This document shows, piece by piece, positions 1 to 6,493 of a DNA stretch of 23,284 bases. This stretch comes from a virus. Where the stretch lies: IMG/VR virus record IMGVR_UViG_2162886007_000009, positions 1 through 23,284 of that record. One strand, written 5' to 3'. Under the pieces are notes generated by a model that was given only the letters and a program-made list of their open reading frames with translations, did no database searches and was not told the DNA's origin. Made by a program: the position numbers and the translations under genes. Each line of letters starts with the position of its first letter. The first letter of the stretch is position 1.

Positions 1-13
1 ATAGCGCCTTACA

Positions 14-1117
14 TTATGCGCCGGTAGCGTGAGCGACTCCGCAATTACCATTTGCATCGAAGCGAATCTCAGGAACGATCGCGGCCATAATCCGGAAATC
101 GTTTTTCAATCCGCCGAACTCTTGCCAACTGATAGGAGTCACGTCTTGACCAACAACCAGATTTACGACATCTTTGGTCAACTGGTTTACAACCACCTGG
201 CCCGCGGTCAGCCTGGTCCCACGCCGGACGAACTTCAATTCCGGAATGGTTTTCAGGATCACCGACAATTGAGTCTCGTTCTTATTGTCGCCGGTGAGGG
301 TCAATAACTCGCGGTATTGAGCGTTTGCCACATACGCACCGAATGGACCAGGGAAGCCCAGCGCGGCCAGACTATCGATCATGCCGACGAGAGTCTTATG
401 TCCATTTGTGTCGGTCCCGAAATCACCACCACCAAACCCGCCCGCGGTATTCGCCAGGCGATTCGGGTGCGTGGTGTATCCGTAAATGGGGAGGCTCCCC
501 ATCTGGACCGATGAGCCGAGGAATAACATATCCTCAAGCGCCTCGCGTACTTTGATCGTTGCAGTGCGCGCGGTGGATACGTCCAACCCTTCATGACCAT
601 TGCGCCGGGACGCGGAGAGCGTGCGGAGGTCAATCGAAAACGGTTTCGACGTGATGGGAATGGGTGTGGATACCGGCTCGAAGGAAGTCAGATCCTCATC
701 CCCTTTTTTCGGCGTCAAGGTCATGGACACATCAGCCGGAGAGAGATCGGAGGCCTGCTCATACGTGGTAACACTTACGCCGATATCATTGATCGACTTG
801 ACCAATCCATAGGAACGCAGATCATCGATCCCGACAAGAGGAGTCCGGTAGATGTCCTGTACCTCTTTGTCGATTGCTTCCCAATCGCCTTTTCGCAGGA
901 GCGCATTCATGTAAACCTGTTTTTCCATATAGACAGGCTGAGTCTCATGGACTCCATTTTGCACTACATCGCGATAACCAGCGAATACAGACACGACGCT
1001 TATACCCTTCTGATTGACATACGGGCGGAGCGCATCCGGATCAAGAACCTCTCCATTCTGCATGTACCCCCGTGAAAAAATTTCGTGCATATTGTTTGTT
1101 ACAACAGGGGCGACCAT
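14..1117 (-). CDS. Major capsid protein, HK97-fold, encapsulin-like (367 aa)
   Basis: This protein most likely forms the icosahedral shell of the phage head. The call rests on its place after the protease/scaffold and decoration genes and on its sequence pattern. A central stretch around residues 172-202 (RRNGHEGLD, then a helix ending EDMLFLGS) is followed by PIYGYTTHPNR at 210-220. This is the layout of encapsulin-like HK97-fold shell proteins, where a glycine-rich loop follows the spine helix. The C-terminal third alternates strands and helices as in the A-domain. The length fits the family. The start ATG has a strong GGAGG site seven bases upstream and overlaps the stop codon of the previous gene by one base (TAATG), so translation is probably coupled. 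No long N-terminal delta domain is visible, which agrees with a separate scaffold. The family assignment is from memory of the pattern, not a search. Confidence 0.85.
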   Translation of the reverse strand: MVAPVVTNNMHEIFSRGYMQNGEVLDPDALRPYVNQKGISVVSVFAGYRDVVQNGVHETQPVYMEKQVYMNALLRKGDWEAIDKEVQDIYRTPLVGIDDLRSYGLVKSINDIGVSVTTYEQASDLSPADVSMTLTPKKGDEDLTSFEPVSTPIPITSKPFSIDLRTLSASRRNGHEGLDVSTARTATIKVREALEDMLFLGSSVQMGSLPIYGYTTHPNRLANTAGGFGGGDFGTDTNGHKTLVGMIDSLAALGFPGPFGAYVANAQYRELLTLTGDNKNETQLSVILKTIPELKFVRRGTRLTAGQVVVNQLTKDVVNLVVGQDVTPISWQEFGGLKNDFRIMAAIVPEIRFDANGNCGVAHATGA

Positions 1118-1572
1118 TACAGCACCTCCACTTTGATTCGCGCGTATTCATAGGACGCGCTATTATCGACATCCTCCAACGCGCGCAGGAACGTACTCGC
1201 GCCCGCTTGGACTCCGCCGGCTCCATCACTTTCCAATAACGTCCCCTCTGTAATGTCCTCACCTGGAGCCAGCAGACAATTCAAAACATCACCGGCGAGG
1301 GCATAATGACAGGGCACATTCTCCCCAGCCTGGTCATATGGATCAGCGATTCCGCTGCCTAAATTACTACCGGCAGACCTTGGCCGGAATGGCATCTCGA
1401 CCGCGATCATAAGCGGTGAGGGCACCGCCGACGCGGATGAATGTGGCTGAGCATCTCCAGAAGAAAGCTCGACCCACATCCCCGGCGTGATTTCTTCCCC
1501 GTCTTTGAGCGGATACTCGCGCGGGACAAATTCATTCCGGACATTTATCAAAATAATATTATGTGTTCCCAT
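1117..1572 (-). CDS. Probable capsid decoration or cement protein (151 aa)
   Basis: This small beta-rich protein sits directly before the major capsid gene, the usual place of head decoration proteins. Around residues 98-125 it has the pattern CLLAPGEDITEGTLLESDGAGGVQ: a strand, a glycine turn, then GT-LLESDG-GGV. Phage cement proteins of the DUF2190-like and related types show similar sequences on their beta-barrel surface. The ATG is preceded by AAAGGAG nine bases upstream. Its stop overlaps the capsid start by one base, so the two are probably made in a coupled fashion and at high level. No membrane segment or signal peptide is seen. The function is inferred mainly from position and composition; a head-tail connector protein is the main alternative. 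Confidence 0.6.
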   Translation of the reverse strand: MGTHNIILINVRNEFVPREYPLKDGEEITPGMWVELSSGDAQPHSSASAVPSPLMIAVEMPFRPRSAGSNLGSGIADPYDQAGENVPCHYALAGDVLNCLLAPGEDITEGTLLESDGAGGVQAGASTFLRALEDVDNSASYEYARIKVEVL

Positions 1573-1611
1573 TGTTTTATTCTCCTTTGCAGTGTGGGAG
1601 TACCACCGCTT

Positions 1612-2115
1612 TTAATTTTGCTTTACCGGAGCAAGGATCACAGGCAAGCGAGTCAGCGGAGCAGTGGCGTTTTCAAACACCTGAGGGCCGCCGGCTCCAG
1701 CATAATTAACATGCACTTGCGCGTTTATCTTTTCCAACGTCGCTGTGGACATGGCCTGCAATTCTTCATTGCTGTAAACATTCGCCACGCTGGAGGTAAT
1801 GGAATTGATCAGGTTTTCGCGGCCGTTCATTTCATTGGCCTTGATCTGCTTGGCCATTTGAATCGCCTCGCCTACATCCTGAGTCACTCCCATTAATTGT
1901 TTGAGGGTTGGAAGCAGTGCGATCAATTCCTTGACCGCGGCCATATCCTCAGGGGTCCATTCCCCTTCATTCTGCTTGGGTTCGTCCTCTTTCTTAGGTT
2001 CCGGAGGGACCTGAGCGGCCGGCTCTTTTATTTCTTCGAGTTCGCCGGCGTCATTGGTCTTGACCGTCCAACCATTCCCCTTCAATCTATTTAACAAATC
2101 TTGAATCGTTACCAT
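1612..2115 (-). CDS. Nested in-frame scaffold protein inside the protease gene (167 aa)
   Basis: An internal ATG at 2115, in the same frame as the protease, is preceded by GGAAAGGAG with six bases between GGAG and ATG. This is one of the best ribosome-binding sites on the minus strand and is not explained by the protease reading frame alone. The product (MVTIQDLLNRLKGNGW onwards) would contain only the acidic, proline-rich and helical C-terminal part: a linker of E, P and K residues, then helices around WTPEDMAAVKELIALLPTLKQLM. That is the composition of capsid scaffolds. Lambda C/Nu3 and related phages make protease and scaffold from one gene through such an internal start. Here the arrangement is inferred from the start site and composition; the role has not been shown. 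Confidence 0.65.
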   Translation of the reverse strand: MVTIQDLLNRLKGNGWTVKTNDAGELEEIKEPAAQVPPEPKKEDEPKQNEGEWTPEDMAAVKELIALLPTLKQLMGVTQDVGEAIQMAKQIKANEMNGRENLINSITSSVANVYSNEELQAMSTATLEKINAQVHVNYAGAGGPQVFENATAPLTRLPVILAPVKQN

Positions 2116-3231
2116 TTGTGACTCCTTTCCAATAGTCTCATTTTGTTCCAATGCCCCGGCGCTTCTGGTCGCCGGCGTCATTGTATTTTTATTTTTATAT
2201 GGACAATCACACGAGGCACAATGCAGATACATTTGATCGTTTTTGTGTAACCATTCTTTATATAAGATTTCTGCATTGATCGGTTGTAAATCCTGGTTGA
2301 CACACTCAACCGGGATTTGTTCTATTCCCAGCTCCTGGGCCATGGCGACTCGGTGGTTGCCGTCCAGGATTCTTATTTCCCCTTCCTCTGTCCGCATCAA
2401 TGAAACAGGTTTATCGATTCCCTTTTCTTTGATGTGATTGCGTAACCCTTCCAACTGCTCCGCCGTTCTGCTCCCCTTATTGAATGAATACCCGTACAGC
2501 ATCGCGGCCGGCAGATGGTCCGCTTTGTATGCCGGGACCGTGGATTCGTTGAGATTGACTCCGCAGCCATCCCGCACCGAGCAGGCCCCAACCTTATCCG
2601 GCAAAATGGCGATATGGTCCGGGCGTAAATTTCTATGAATGAATTGATACGACTGGCCGTTATACATTCCCGGCGTATGGTCCTCCTGTGCAAAATAACC
2701 TGTGGAGGTTTCCAGGATCTTCCCCGCTTCAATGTTTTGAAGAATAGTATTCCCCTCTTCGTATTTCTTCGCCTCGTCCAGGTCGATCCAATATTCGCCG
2801 GTCATCCTCTGCCCATCAAATTTGGACCCATAGAATCGGCCGATGATTGCGACATCCGGATCAGGGACATTGACAGAACCATTATTCATTTTAGGGTGGT
2901 GGATGGTGATGGGTGTTCCGTTCCAGGCTTGGACAAAATCCCCGATCTCAGCCGGCGGAACCAGATAATCATTCATCACTTGGGCCCGGACCGGGACGCC
3001 TGGCACGACCCAATAATTTCGGCCCTTGTGACTTATAGGCTCATATGAATTCCCAAAGATCCTGGAATTCATGATCGACTCTTTTACATTGGTATTTGCA
3101 TACAGGGCCTTGATCTGTGCCATGGCCTCCCCTTCTGAATCATGACATCCAACCTCCTCCCCTTTTGAATCATCTGCATTCAATTTGTGGACGCAGTAGC
3201 GGCCGTTTTCGGGAAACACTTTCCAGGGCAC
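1612..3231 (-). CDS. Prohead protease (DUF2213-like) with ParB-like insert and C-terminal scaffold (539 aa from GTG)
   Basis: This gene probably encodes the protease that matures the phage head, joined to its scaffold. An N-terminal segment (about residues 8-47, with YCVHKLN, CHDSEGEA and QIKALYA) resembles the short domain found at the front of many phage prohead proteases. The DUF2213-like protease region spans about 60-225. It contains THE-like blocks HHP (111-113), LETSTGYF with Ser176, and RPDHIAIL with His206, which are candidate catalytic residues. Residues 259-311 form a ParB/sulfiredoxin-like segment with LDGNHRVAMAQELG. From residue 373 the protein is helical, charged and proline-rich, as in scaffolds. 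The frame stays open up to a TTG at 3297. I chose GTG at 3231 because CGGAG lies nine bases upstream and because the earlier codons run through the conserved leader hairpin. An ATG at 3072 is a weaker alternative. Confidence 0.75.
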   Translation of the reverse strand: MPWKVFPENGRYCVHKLNADDSKGEEVGCHDSEGEAMAQIKALYANTNVKESIMNSRIFGNSYEPISHKGRNYWVVPGVPVRAQVMNDYLVPPAEIGDFVQAWNGTPITIHHPKMNNGSVNVPDPDVAIIGRFYGSKFDGQRMTGEYWIDLDEAKKYEEGNTILQNIEAGKILETSTGYFAQEDHTPGMYNGQSYQFIHRNLRPDHIAILPDKVGACSVRDGCGVNLNESTVPAYKADHLPAAMLYGYSFNKGSRTAEQLEGLRNHIKEKGIDKPVSLMRTEEGEIRILDGNHRVAMAQELGIEQIPVECVNQDLQPINAEILYKEWLHKNDQMYLHCASCDCPYKNKNTMTPATRSAGALEQNETIGKESQMVTIQDLLNRLKGNGWTVKTNDAGELEEIKEPAAQVPPEPKKEDEPKQNEGEWTPEDMAAVKELIALLPTLKQLMGVTQDVGEAIQMAKQIKANEMNGRENLINSITSSVANVYSNEELQAMSTATLEKINAQVHVNYAGAGGPQVFENATAPLTRLPVILAPVKQN

Positions 3232-3260
3232 TGATAAACACTCCGGTTTAAACGCGACTA

Positions 3261-3290
3261 GCCGCACCCGTTCATTTGAACGAATGCGGC
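3261..3290 (-). promoter_or_regulatory. Leader RNA hairpin upstream of the protease gene
   Basis: On the minus strand the arms GCCGCATTCGTTC (3278-3290) and GAACGGGTGCGGC (3261-3273) pair over 13 bases, with two G-U wobbles, around the loop AAAT. The hairpin lies in the untranslated leader between promoter and GTG start. A matching hairpin with a different 3' arm but preserved pairing lies before the portal gene at 11080-11110. Confidence 0.7.
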
Positions 3291-3331
3291 CAGTCAATCA
3301 TGGAACAGACAAGGAACGCGGGATTAAATTG
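3278..3331 (-). repeat. Conserved late leader, copy A
   Basis: Two blocks match the segment upstream of the portal. Positions 3278-3295 are identical to 11099-11116 over 18 bases. Positions 3304-3331 match 11123-11150 over 28 bases with one difference. The spacer between blocks is eight bases here and six in copy B. The distance from the leader to the TATAAT box is the same in both copies. Confidence 0.85.
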
Positions 3332-3339
3332 TTAGCCTG

Positions 3340-3348
3340 ATTATATCA
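3340..3348 (-). promoter_or_regulatory. Extended -10 promoter for protease-capsid transcript (TGATATAAT)
   Basis: The minus strand reads TGATATAAT, a perfect extended -10 element. No TTGACA-like hexamer is found 16-18 bases upstream. It sits between the stop of the preceding gene (3352) and the conserved leader. The same arrangement, TGTTATAAT, occurs before the portal. The absence of a -35 box suggests an activator or a phage factor, which is inference. Confidence 0.65.
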
Positions 3349-3351
3349 TAT

Positions 3352-3636
3352 TTATTCAGGCAGATATTCCTTTTTTCTCAGGGACAATCTCCGGATAAAC
3401 TCCGATCGAATGATCTCGACTCTCCAATCTATTTCATCCAATTCATTTTTCACGACCTGGATCGTATATGTAAACCCAGGCGGGAGCCGGTCAATCTCGC
3501 GCGCCAGGCTGTGCGCGCGGGCGGAGATATCTGAAATGGTCCTTCTGTCTGCTTTTACCTGAATCATGCTGGAGGACATGACGTAATTATATTCCAAAAG
3601 ATACGCTATGAACTCCGCCGAAAGTCCGCCCGGCAT
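3352..3636 (-). CDS. Unknown small protein between head morphogenesis and protease genes (94 aa)
   Basis: I do not recognise this protein. The chosen ATG at 3636 overlaps the end of the Mu F-like gene by about 30 bases. The frame also allows a TTG at 3654, and a later ATG at 3579 would give 69 residues; none has a strong Shine-Dalgarno site (GGGA lies before the ATG at 3636). The product begins MPGGLSAEFIAYLLEYNYVM. It continues with a basic stretch, a helix rich in Arg and Ala (ISARAHSLAREIDRLP), and a strand-helix C-terminus rich in Glu and Arg. There is no signal peptide or membrane segment. Its place within the head cluster and just before the late promoter suggests a minor structural or assembly protein. 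It is also possible that only the shorter form is made. Confidence 0.5.
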   Translation of the reverse strand: MPGGLSAEFIAYLLEYNYVMSSSMIQVKADRRTISDISARAHSLAREIDRLPPGFTYTIQVVKNELDEIDWRVEIIRSEFIRRLSLRKKEYLPE

Positions 3637-4250
3637 TTGCAATGTTCCCGGCAAGTGGCGGAGCCGATGGGAACAAACTTATCAATGGGCACCCATCCCA
3701 AGGCCGACAATTCAATGCAGCCCGGCCGATCGTGCGTATCATGACAATGATTCTCGTTCGGCCCCAAGATCCGCCGCGCCTCTGTAAATCCACTTATACC
3801 GGCGGACCAGAGCCGCCAGTTTTCAAATAAACCATTCCCGGCCCCGATCAATCTCCCGGAGCGAGCCAGCGCGATTCCATTGGCCGGCATCCGTCCCGAG
3901 GAGATATCATCCGTCAAATCGTTTAGGAATAGGAGCAGGAGCAAGGCAATCTCCAGCCAGTGATTCCTCTCCTCTTCGCTCATCTGCTCATCACTGCCGC
4001 GCGCAATGTCGGCCGTGACCCGATAGGATAATTTAGCAAGCCGGGCCGTTTCGTCGTACCATCGCTGAGGGTCAATGGTCCCAGCTATCAATTGAGACAT
4101 GAGCGCCCGCGCCTCTGCCTGGACCCCGGCGACAAATCGATTGATATCCAATTTGATCGATTTGTCTGGAATGGTCCGCCGGCCCCTGGATGTTTCGGCA
4201 TAGTAGGAAAGATTATTCGGATTGTATCCATAACGTGGCCGCGCGCTCAT
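3606..4250 (-). CDS. Mu F-like head morphogenesis (minor capsid) protein (214 aa)
   Basis: This is probably a minor head protein of the Mu gpF type, which acts with the portal during head assembly or DNA ejection. The C-terminus holds the signature: GPNENHCHDTHDRPGC (163-178), W186 in the ALGW segment, then CREHCKC (200-206). It is a cysteine and histidine pattern of the kind found in the Mu F C-terminal domain, where it probably binds a metal. The N-terminal 160 residues are mostly helical, including a strongly hydrophobic helix IALLLLLFLNDL near 101-112. The gene starts four bases before the end of the upstream zincin gene (ATGA overlap), with GGGAGAG as ribosome-binding site, so they are likely made together. 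It is shorter than classical Mu F proteins, and the toxin-like C-terminal extension often seen there is absent. That role may be taken by its upstream neighbour. Confidence 0.7.
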   Translation of the reverse strand: MSARPRYGYNPNNLSYYAETSRGRRTIPDKSIKLDINRFVAGVQAEARALMSQLIAGTIDPQRWYDETARLAKLSYRVTADIARGSDEQMSEEERNHWLEIALLLLLFLNDLTDDISSGRMPANGIALARSGRLIGAGNGLFENWRLWSAGISGFTEARRILGPNENHCHDTHDRPGCIELSALGWVPIDKFVPIGSATCREHCKCRADFRRSS

Positions 4251-5008
4251 TTTCTCTCCCTGGCATAGAAGTCATAAAATCTCATGACCTCCTCATCATA
4301 GGTTTGACCATCCCGCAAGCCAGCGTAAACCTCGGAAACAAATTCACGCGGATTGACGGCCGCATATTTGCTAACCCGCAGCGCCGCATCCCGGCCGCCG
4401 TTCCAATTGATCGGCGGATCAAATTTTTCATGGCCGTGTTCGTGATAAACCGGGTGTAATGGATTCGAGGAGGACCACCAGCCCGCTTTATGAATCTTTG
4501 ACGCGTTCCCTTTTGGGTCCTTCCAATAGCCCGCCCGAGGATTTATAAATATTTCGCCGGTCACATTGTTATAACTAGCCGGCTCATCTTTGGGGACTTT
4601 TGTAAGGCTGGTTGTTGTGACTTTCATTCCGAGCCGTTCCGCTTCTGCTCCTGCAATCGATATATTATTGGACTTATTGAAATCCAATCCAGACGCCCCG
4701 CCGGACTCCCTTGGCAGACTCCCCCCCACTTGACCAGGACGCCCGGCATGGTCCGGAAAATCATTCTGCAAAACTTGATTATCGAATAATCTCAAATCGC
4801 TCCGCTTTTCATCTGCAGTGAATTCAATCAGATCCCCGCGGCCGGCATACGCGCGCCAAAGGTCTTTTGCCTGGCGGATCTCATCGGGTGTGAATTCATC
4901 GATGAATCTATATATCTCATGACCTTCCATTTTCCGGATCGGTCCCGCCTGGATGATCCTTGGACCCGTAAAAATGGACCGTACGCGCGGCCGGCTGGTT
5001 TGGAACAT
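4247..5008 (-). CDS. Virion-associated protein with zincin-like metallopeptidase domain (253 aa)
   Basis: This protein appears to have three parts. Residues 1-80 are a short N-terminal region of unknown fold. Residues 82-104 are the linker NDFPDHAGRPGQVGGSLPRE and following residues, nearly identical to one in the portal protein. Residues 115-253 form a small alpha/beta domain with HEHGH at 189-193, an HExxH zinc-binding motif, and a downstream Glu in EFVSEVYAG (225) that could be the third ligand. This arrangement is typical of compact zincins found in phage polyvalent and head-associated proteins. The role is inferred: such domains ride in the virion and may act on host proteins after injection, or process virion proteins. 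No good Shine-Dalgarno site is seen. A TATAAT box at 5015-5020 lies so close to the ATG that a leaderless transcript is conceivable. Confidence 0.6.
   Translation of the reverse strand: MFQTSRPRVRSIFTGPRIIQAGPIRKMEGHEIYRFIDEFTPDEIRQAKDLWRAYAGRGDLIEFTADEKRSDLRLFDNQVLQNDFPDHAGRPGQVGGSLPRESGGASGLDFNKSNNISIAGAEAERLGMKVTTTSLTKVPKDEPASYNNVTGEIFINPRAGYWKDPKGNASKIHKAGWWSSSNPLHPVYHEHGHEKFDPPINWNGGRDAALRVSKYAAVNPREFVSEVYAGLRDGQTYDEEVMRFYDFYARERK
4697..4765 (-). repeat. Shared linker-coding segment, copy in the zincin gene
   Basis: Encodes residues 82-104 of the zincin protein. It shares 21 of 23 residues with the portal segment encoded by 9509-9577, with key residues DHAGRPG and VGGSLPRESGG. The DNA has diverged more than the protein, which argues for selection on the peptide and against a very recent duplication. 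Confidence 0.85.
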
Positions 5009-5034
5009 AGGGAAATTATACCCCCCAACCCCCT

Positions 5035-5062
5035 AAAATTGGTGTGTTAGCAACCCTTGACA
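5035..5062 (+). repeat. Early promoter upstream repeat, copy 1
   Basis: AAAATTGG, three variable bases, then GTTAGCAACCCTTGACA. The same arrangement is found at 13190-13217, with the 17-base block identical. It overlaps the -35 box, so it may be a repressor or activator site. Both copies lie between divergently oriented genes. Confidence 0.85.
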
Positions 5063-5085
5063 GACCGTTATATATCGGGTATAAA
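5057..5085 (+). promoter_or_regulatory. Early promoter 1 (TTGACA, 17 bases, TATAAA)
   Basis: TTGACA at 5057-5062 and TATAAA at 5080-5085 are separated by exactly 17 bases, close to the sigma70 consensus. It drives the plus-strand operon starting at 5112. The in-frame ATG at 5085 overlaps the -10 box, so it cannot be the translation start. Confidence 0.85.
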
Positions 5086-5111
5086 TGGGTCATAACAAGG
5101 AGATAAAACCA

Positions 5112-5354
5112 ATGAAAACAAACGTTTCCCTCCACATCACATTTAGCCCGGAACGCTGGAGCCAGGTATGCCAGGCTACCATTCCGGCCCATTATGAAGG
5201 TTTCAGCCCTTCAATCTGTTACGGCGGAAATACAGCCCTTGCCGGTGAGCAGATCCGCTTTGATGGCAATTCCCGCCAGGATGTTATAAATTCCGTTATT
5301 GCGGAATTGCACTCCCGGAACCTTCATGGCTCATTGAAAGTTATTGACGGGTAA
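5112..5354 (+). CDS. Unknown small early protein (80 aa)
   Basis: I do not recognise this protein. It is the first gene of the plus-strand operon. I chose the ATG at 5112 because AAGGAG lies nine bases upstream and because an earlier in-frame ATG at 5085 falls inside the -10 box. The product starts MKTNVSLHITFSPERWSQVC and shows a strand-rich first half with GFSPSICYGGNTALAG. A helix follows (RQDVINSVIAELHSRNL), then a short terminal strand (GSLKVIDG). This alpha/beta pattern could be a small globular domain. First genes of phage early operons often encode host-takeover or anti-defence factors, but nothing in the sequence identifies a function. The next gene begins five bases after its stop. 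Confidence 0.65.
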   Translation: MKTNVSLHITFSPERWSQVCQATIPAHYEGFSPSICYGGNTALAGEQIRFDGNSRQDVINSVIAELHSRNLHGSLKVIDG

Positions 5355-5358
5355 TTCA

Positions 5359-5754
5359 ATGATTGATCAAAATAATCCCTACGATTACCCCAACAAACCG
5401 GAAAACAAAACCCGGCGTTTTGCGTTCAAGTGCCACTATAAACCATGTGGATTCCGCTGGACTGCCGATCTCGTTTTGACTTGCACCGGCTGGACCTTCG
5501 ATACCCGGTACGGCTACCATAAACCCCAATGGGGTTTTCTCGGAGCCGGCCCGTTTCGTGGTGAATATGGACATTGCCCAAATTGTAATTCCAACCGCAT
5601 CAGCGGCCAGACCATCATAGGCCACAAGAATGATACTCCCTGCGATCATCGATGCACTGGAGCCAGAGGCCATATCTGTGAATGCTCCTGCGGTGGTGAA
5701 AATCATGGCAAGGATCGTTTGATAACCCTAACCAAAACAAACAAGGAGATTTAA
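5359..5754 (+). CDS. Cysteine-rich zinc-ribbon-like early protein (131 aa)
   Basis: The protein has two probable metal sites. The first comprises CHYKPC with W at 441-461 of the region (residues about 24-33) and CPNC near residues 73-76, a spacing suggesting a zinc ribbon. The second is the motif CDHRCTGARGHICECSCGG near residues 95-113, followed by NHG. I believe this Cys-His motif recurs in phage-encoded proteins of unknown function, but I cannot verify that here. The ATG at 5359 was chosen over an upstream TTG at 5344, which lies inside the previous gene; the ribosome-binding site is weak and translation may be coupled. The C-terminus is short and basic. A nucleic-acid-binding role is possible but is only inference from the metal sites. 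Confidence 0.65.
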   Translation: MIDQNNPYDYPNKPENKTRRFAFKCHYKPCGFRWTADLVLTCTGWTFDTRYGYHKPQWGFLGAGPFRGEYGHCPNCNSNRISGQTIIGHKNDTPCDHRCTGARGHICECSCGGENHGKDRLITLTKTNKEI

Positions 5755-5757
5755 CCA

Positions 5758-6387
5758 ATGACAACCAAACCCAAACACTTTGAAAAGCCCGCCGGTTTTC
5801 TGGCTGGATGCGACGCCAGCGAAGATAACCACAACGGAAGCGCCCTGTACCTCCTGGAAGGTATTGAGGAAACACTCAAAACGCTCCGCCGGAAATACGT
5901 CATCACGGCAATTGAATCCAACAGCATCCCAGCTTGGGCCAAAGAATTCAACGCCGTTAGAATTCGCTTCCACTATAAGGACCAGCCCAGCCCCATCCAA
6001 AAGGCCTTGGACGCGGCCGCCAGTCGAGACATCCGGATCGCCAAAAAACATGGCTCCGTGGTCATTGCACAAACCAAACTTGGCACCCTTCAACTCGTTT
6101 TCAATGGTAGCGCGTTCACCCTTACGCAATGGGGAACCACAGACCGGGGACCGGCGACAATCGCCAGAGACGCCGGCGAATCCATTATCCGGAGCGAATT
6201 GAAAAATGCGTATGATGTGGTGACCGACGAATGCCAACACTCATGGCGAGCCGTCACAAATGGCGAGCATTTTGTTTTATATCATGTCTGTGATAAATGC
6301 GACGTTCGCCAAACCCAACCCATTCCGGCGGAACAGACTCGGATCGAAAATGAATTATCTGAATGGGGTCACCCTTCCCGCCAGTAA
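5758..6387 (+). CDS. Unknown early protein with C-terminal CxxC motif (209 aa)
   Basis: I do not recognise this protein. The ATG follows AACAAGGAGAT, a ribosome-binding leader shared word for word with three other early genes. The first 150 residues look like an alpha/beta domain, with a helix LLEGIEETLKTLRRKY, strands around AVRIRFHYK, and a basic stretch DIRIAKKHGSVVIAQTKLG. The C-terminal 50 residues contain CQHSWRAV and VCDKCDVRQTQPIP, a Cys-His and CxxC pattern that could bind zinc in a ribbon. It is the second consecutive gene with possible zinc sites. There is no signal peptide or membrane segment. The operon continues after a structured intergenic region. Confidence 0.65.
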   Translation: MTTKPKHFEKPAGFLAGCDASEDNHNGSALYLLEGIEETLKTLRRKYVITAIESNSIPAWAKEFNAVRIRFHYKDQPSPIQKALDAAASRDIRIAKKHGSVVIAQTKLGTLQLVFNGSAFTLTQWGTTDRGPATIARDAGESIIRSELKNAYDVVTDECQHSWRAVTNGEHFVLYHVCDKCDVRQTQPIPAEQTRIENELSEWGHPSRQ

Positions 6388-6406
6388 ATTGATTTATTCC
6401 CTCTAG

Positions 6407-6438
6407 CCTGGTCCGGACCTTATCGGGTCCGGAGCAGG
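6407..6438 (+). promoter_or_regulatory. Strong intergenic hairpin upstream of the DUF932-like gene
   Basis: TCCGGACC (6412-6419) pairs with GGTCCGGA (6426-6433) around a six-base loop. CCTG (6407-6410) pairs with CAGG (6435-6438) after one G-G mismatch. There is no T-run downstream, so it is not a standard terminator. It may act as a processing or mRNA-stability element within the operon. Confidence 0.6.
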
Positions 6439-6441
6439 ATA

Positions 6442-6472
6442 GACGGTATAAAACCATATTTTCCCAACCGTC
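6442..6472 (+). promoter_or_regulatory. Second intergenic inverted repeat before the DUF932-like gene
   Basis: GACGGT (6442-6447) and ACCGTC (6467-6472) could pair around a 19-base AT-rich loop containing TATAAAAC. It ends shortly before the AACAAGGAGAT ribosome-binding site. It could regulate translation of the next gene or be part of a protein-binding site. Confidence 0.35.
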
Positions 6473-6493
6473 ATAAAAACAAGGAGATTCAAA

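Noticed and set aside
593-1075. Plus-strand open frame of 160 residues opposite the capsid gene
   Set aside because: It lies wholly inside the major capsid gene on the other strand, with no ribosome-binding site and no recognisable domains; it is a shadow.
1441-1896. Plus-strand open frame of 151 residues across the decoration and scaffold genes
   Set aside because: It runs antisense over two well-supported genes and their ribosome-binding sites and has no start signal.
3261-3331. Leader repeats as phage attachment sites or intron/homing-element borders
   Set aside because: Both copies lie at the same place relative to TATAAT boxes and gene starts, which fits regulation; no integrase, endonuclease or intron core is nearby.
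5015-5020. TATAAT on the minus strand as the promoter of the zincin gene
   Set aside because: No -35 or TG extension, and it lies only seven bases from the ATG. Possible leaderless start, but too weak to list as a feature.
5728-6240. Minus-strand open frame of 170 residues
   Set aside because: Antisense to an early gene with a perfect ribosome-binding site; its low-complexity Gly and Phe content is typical of a reverse-strand shadow.
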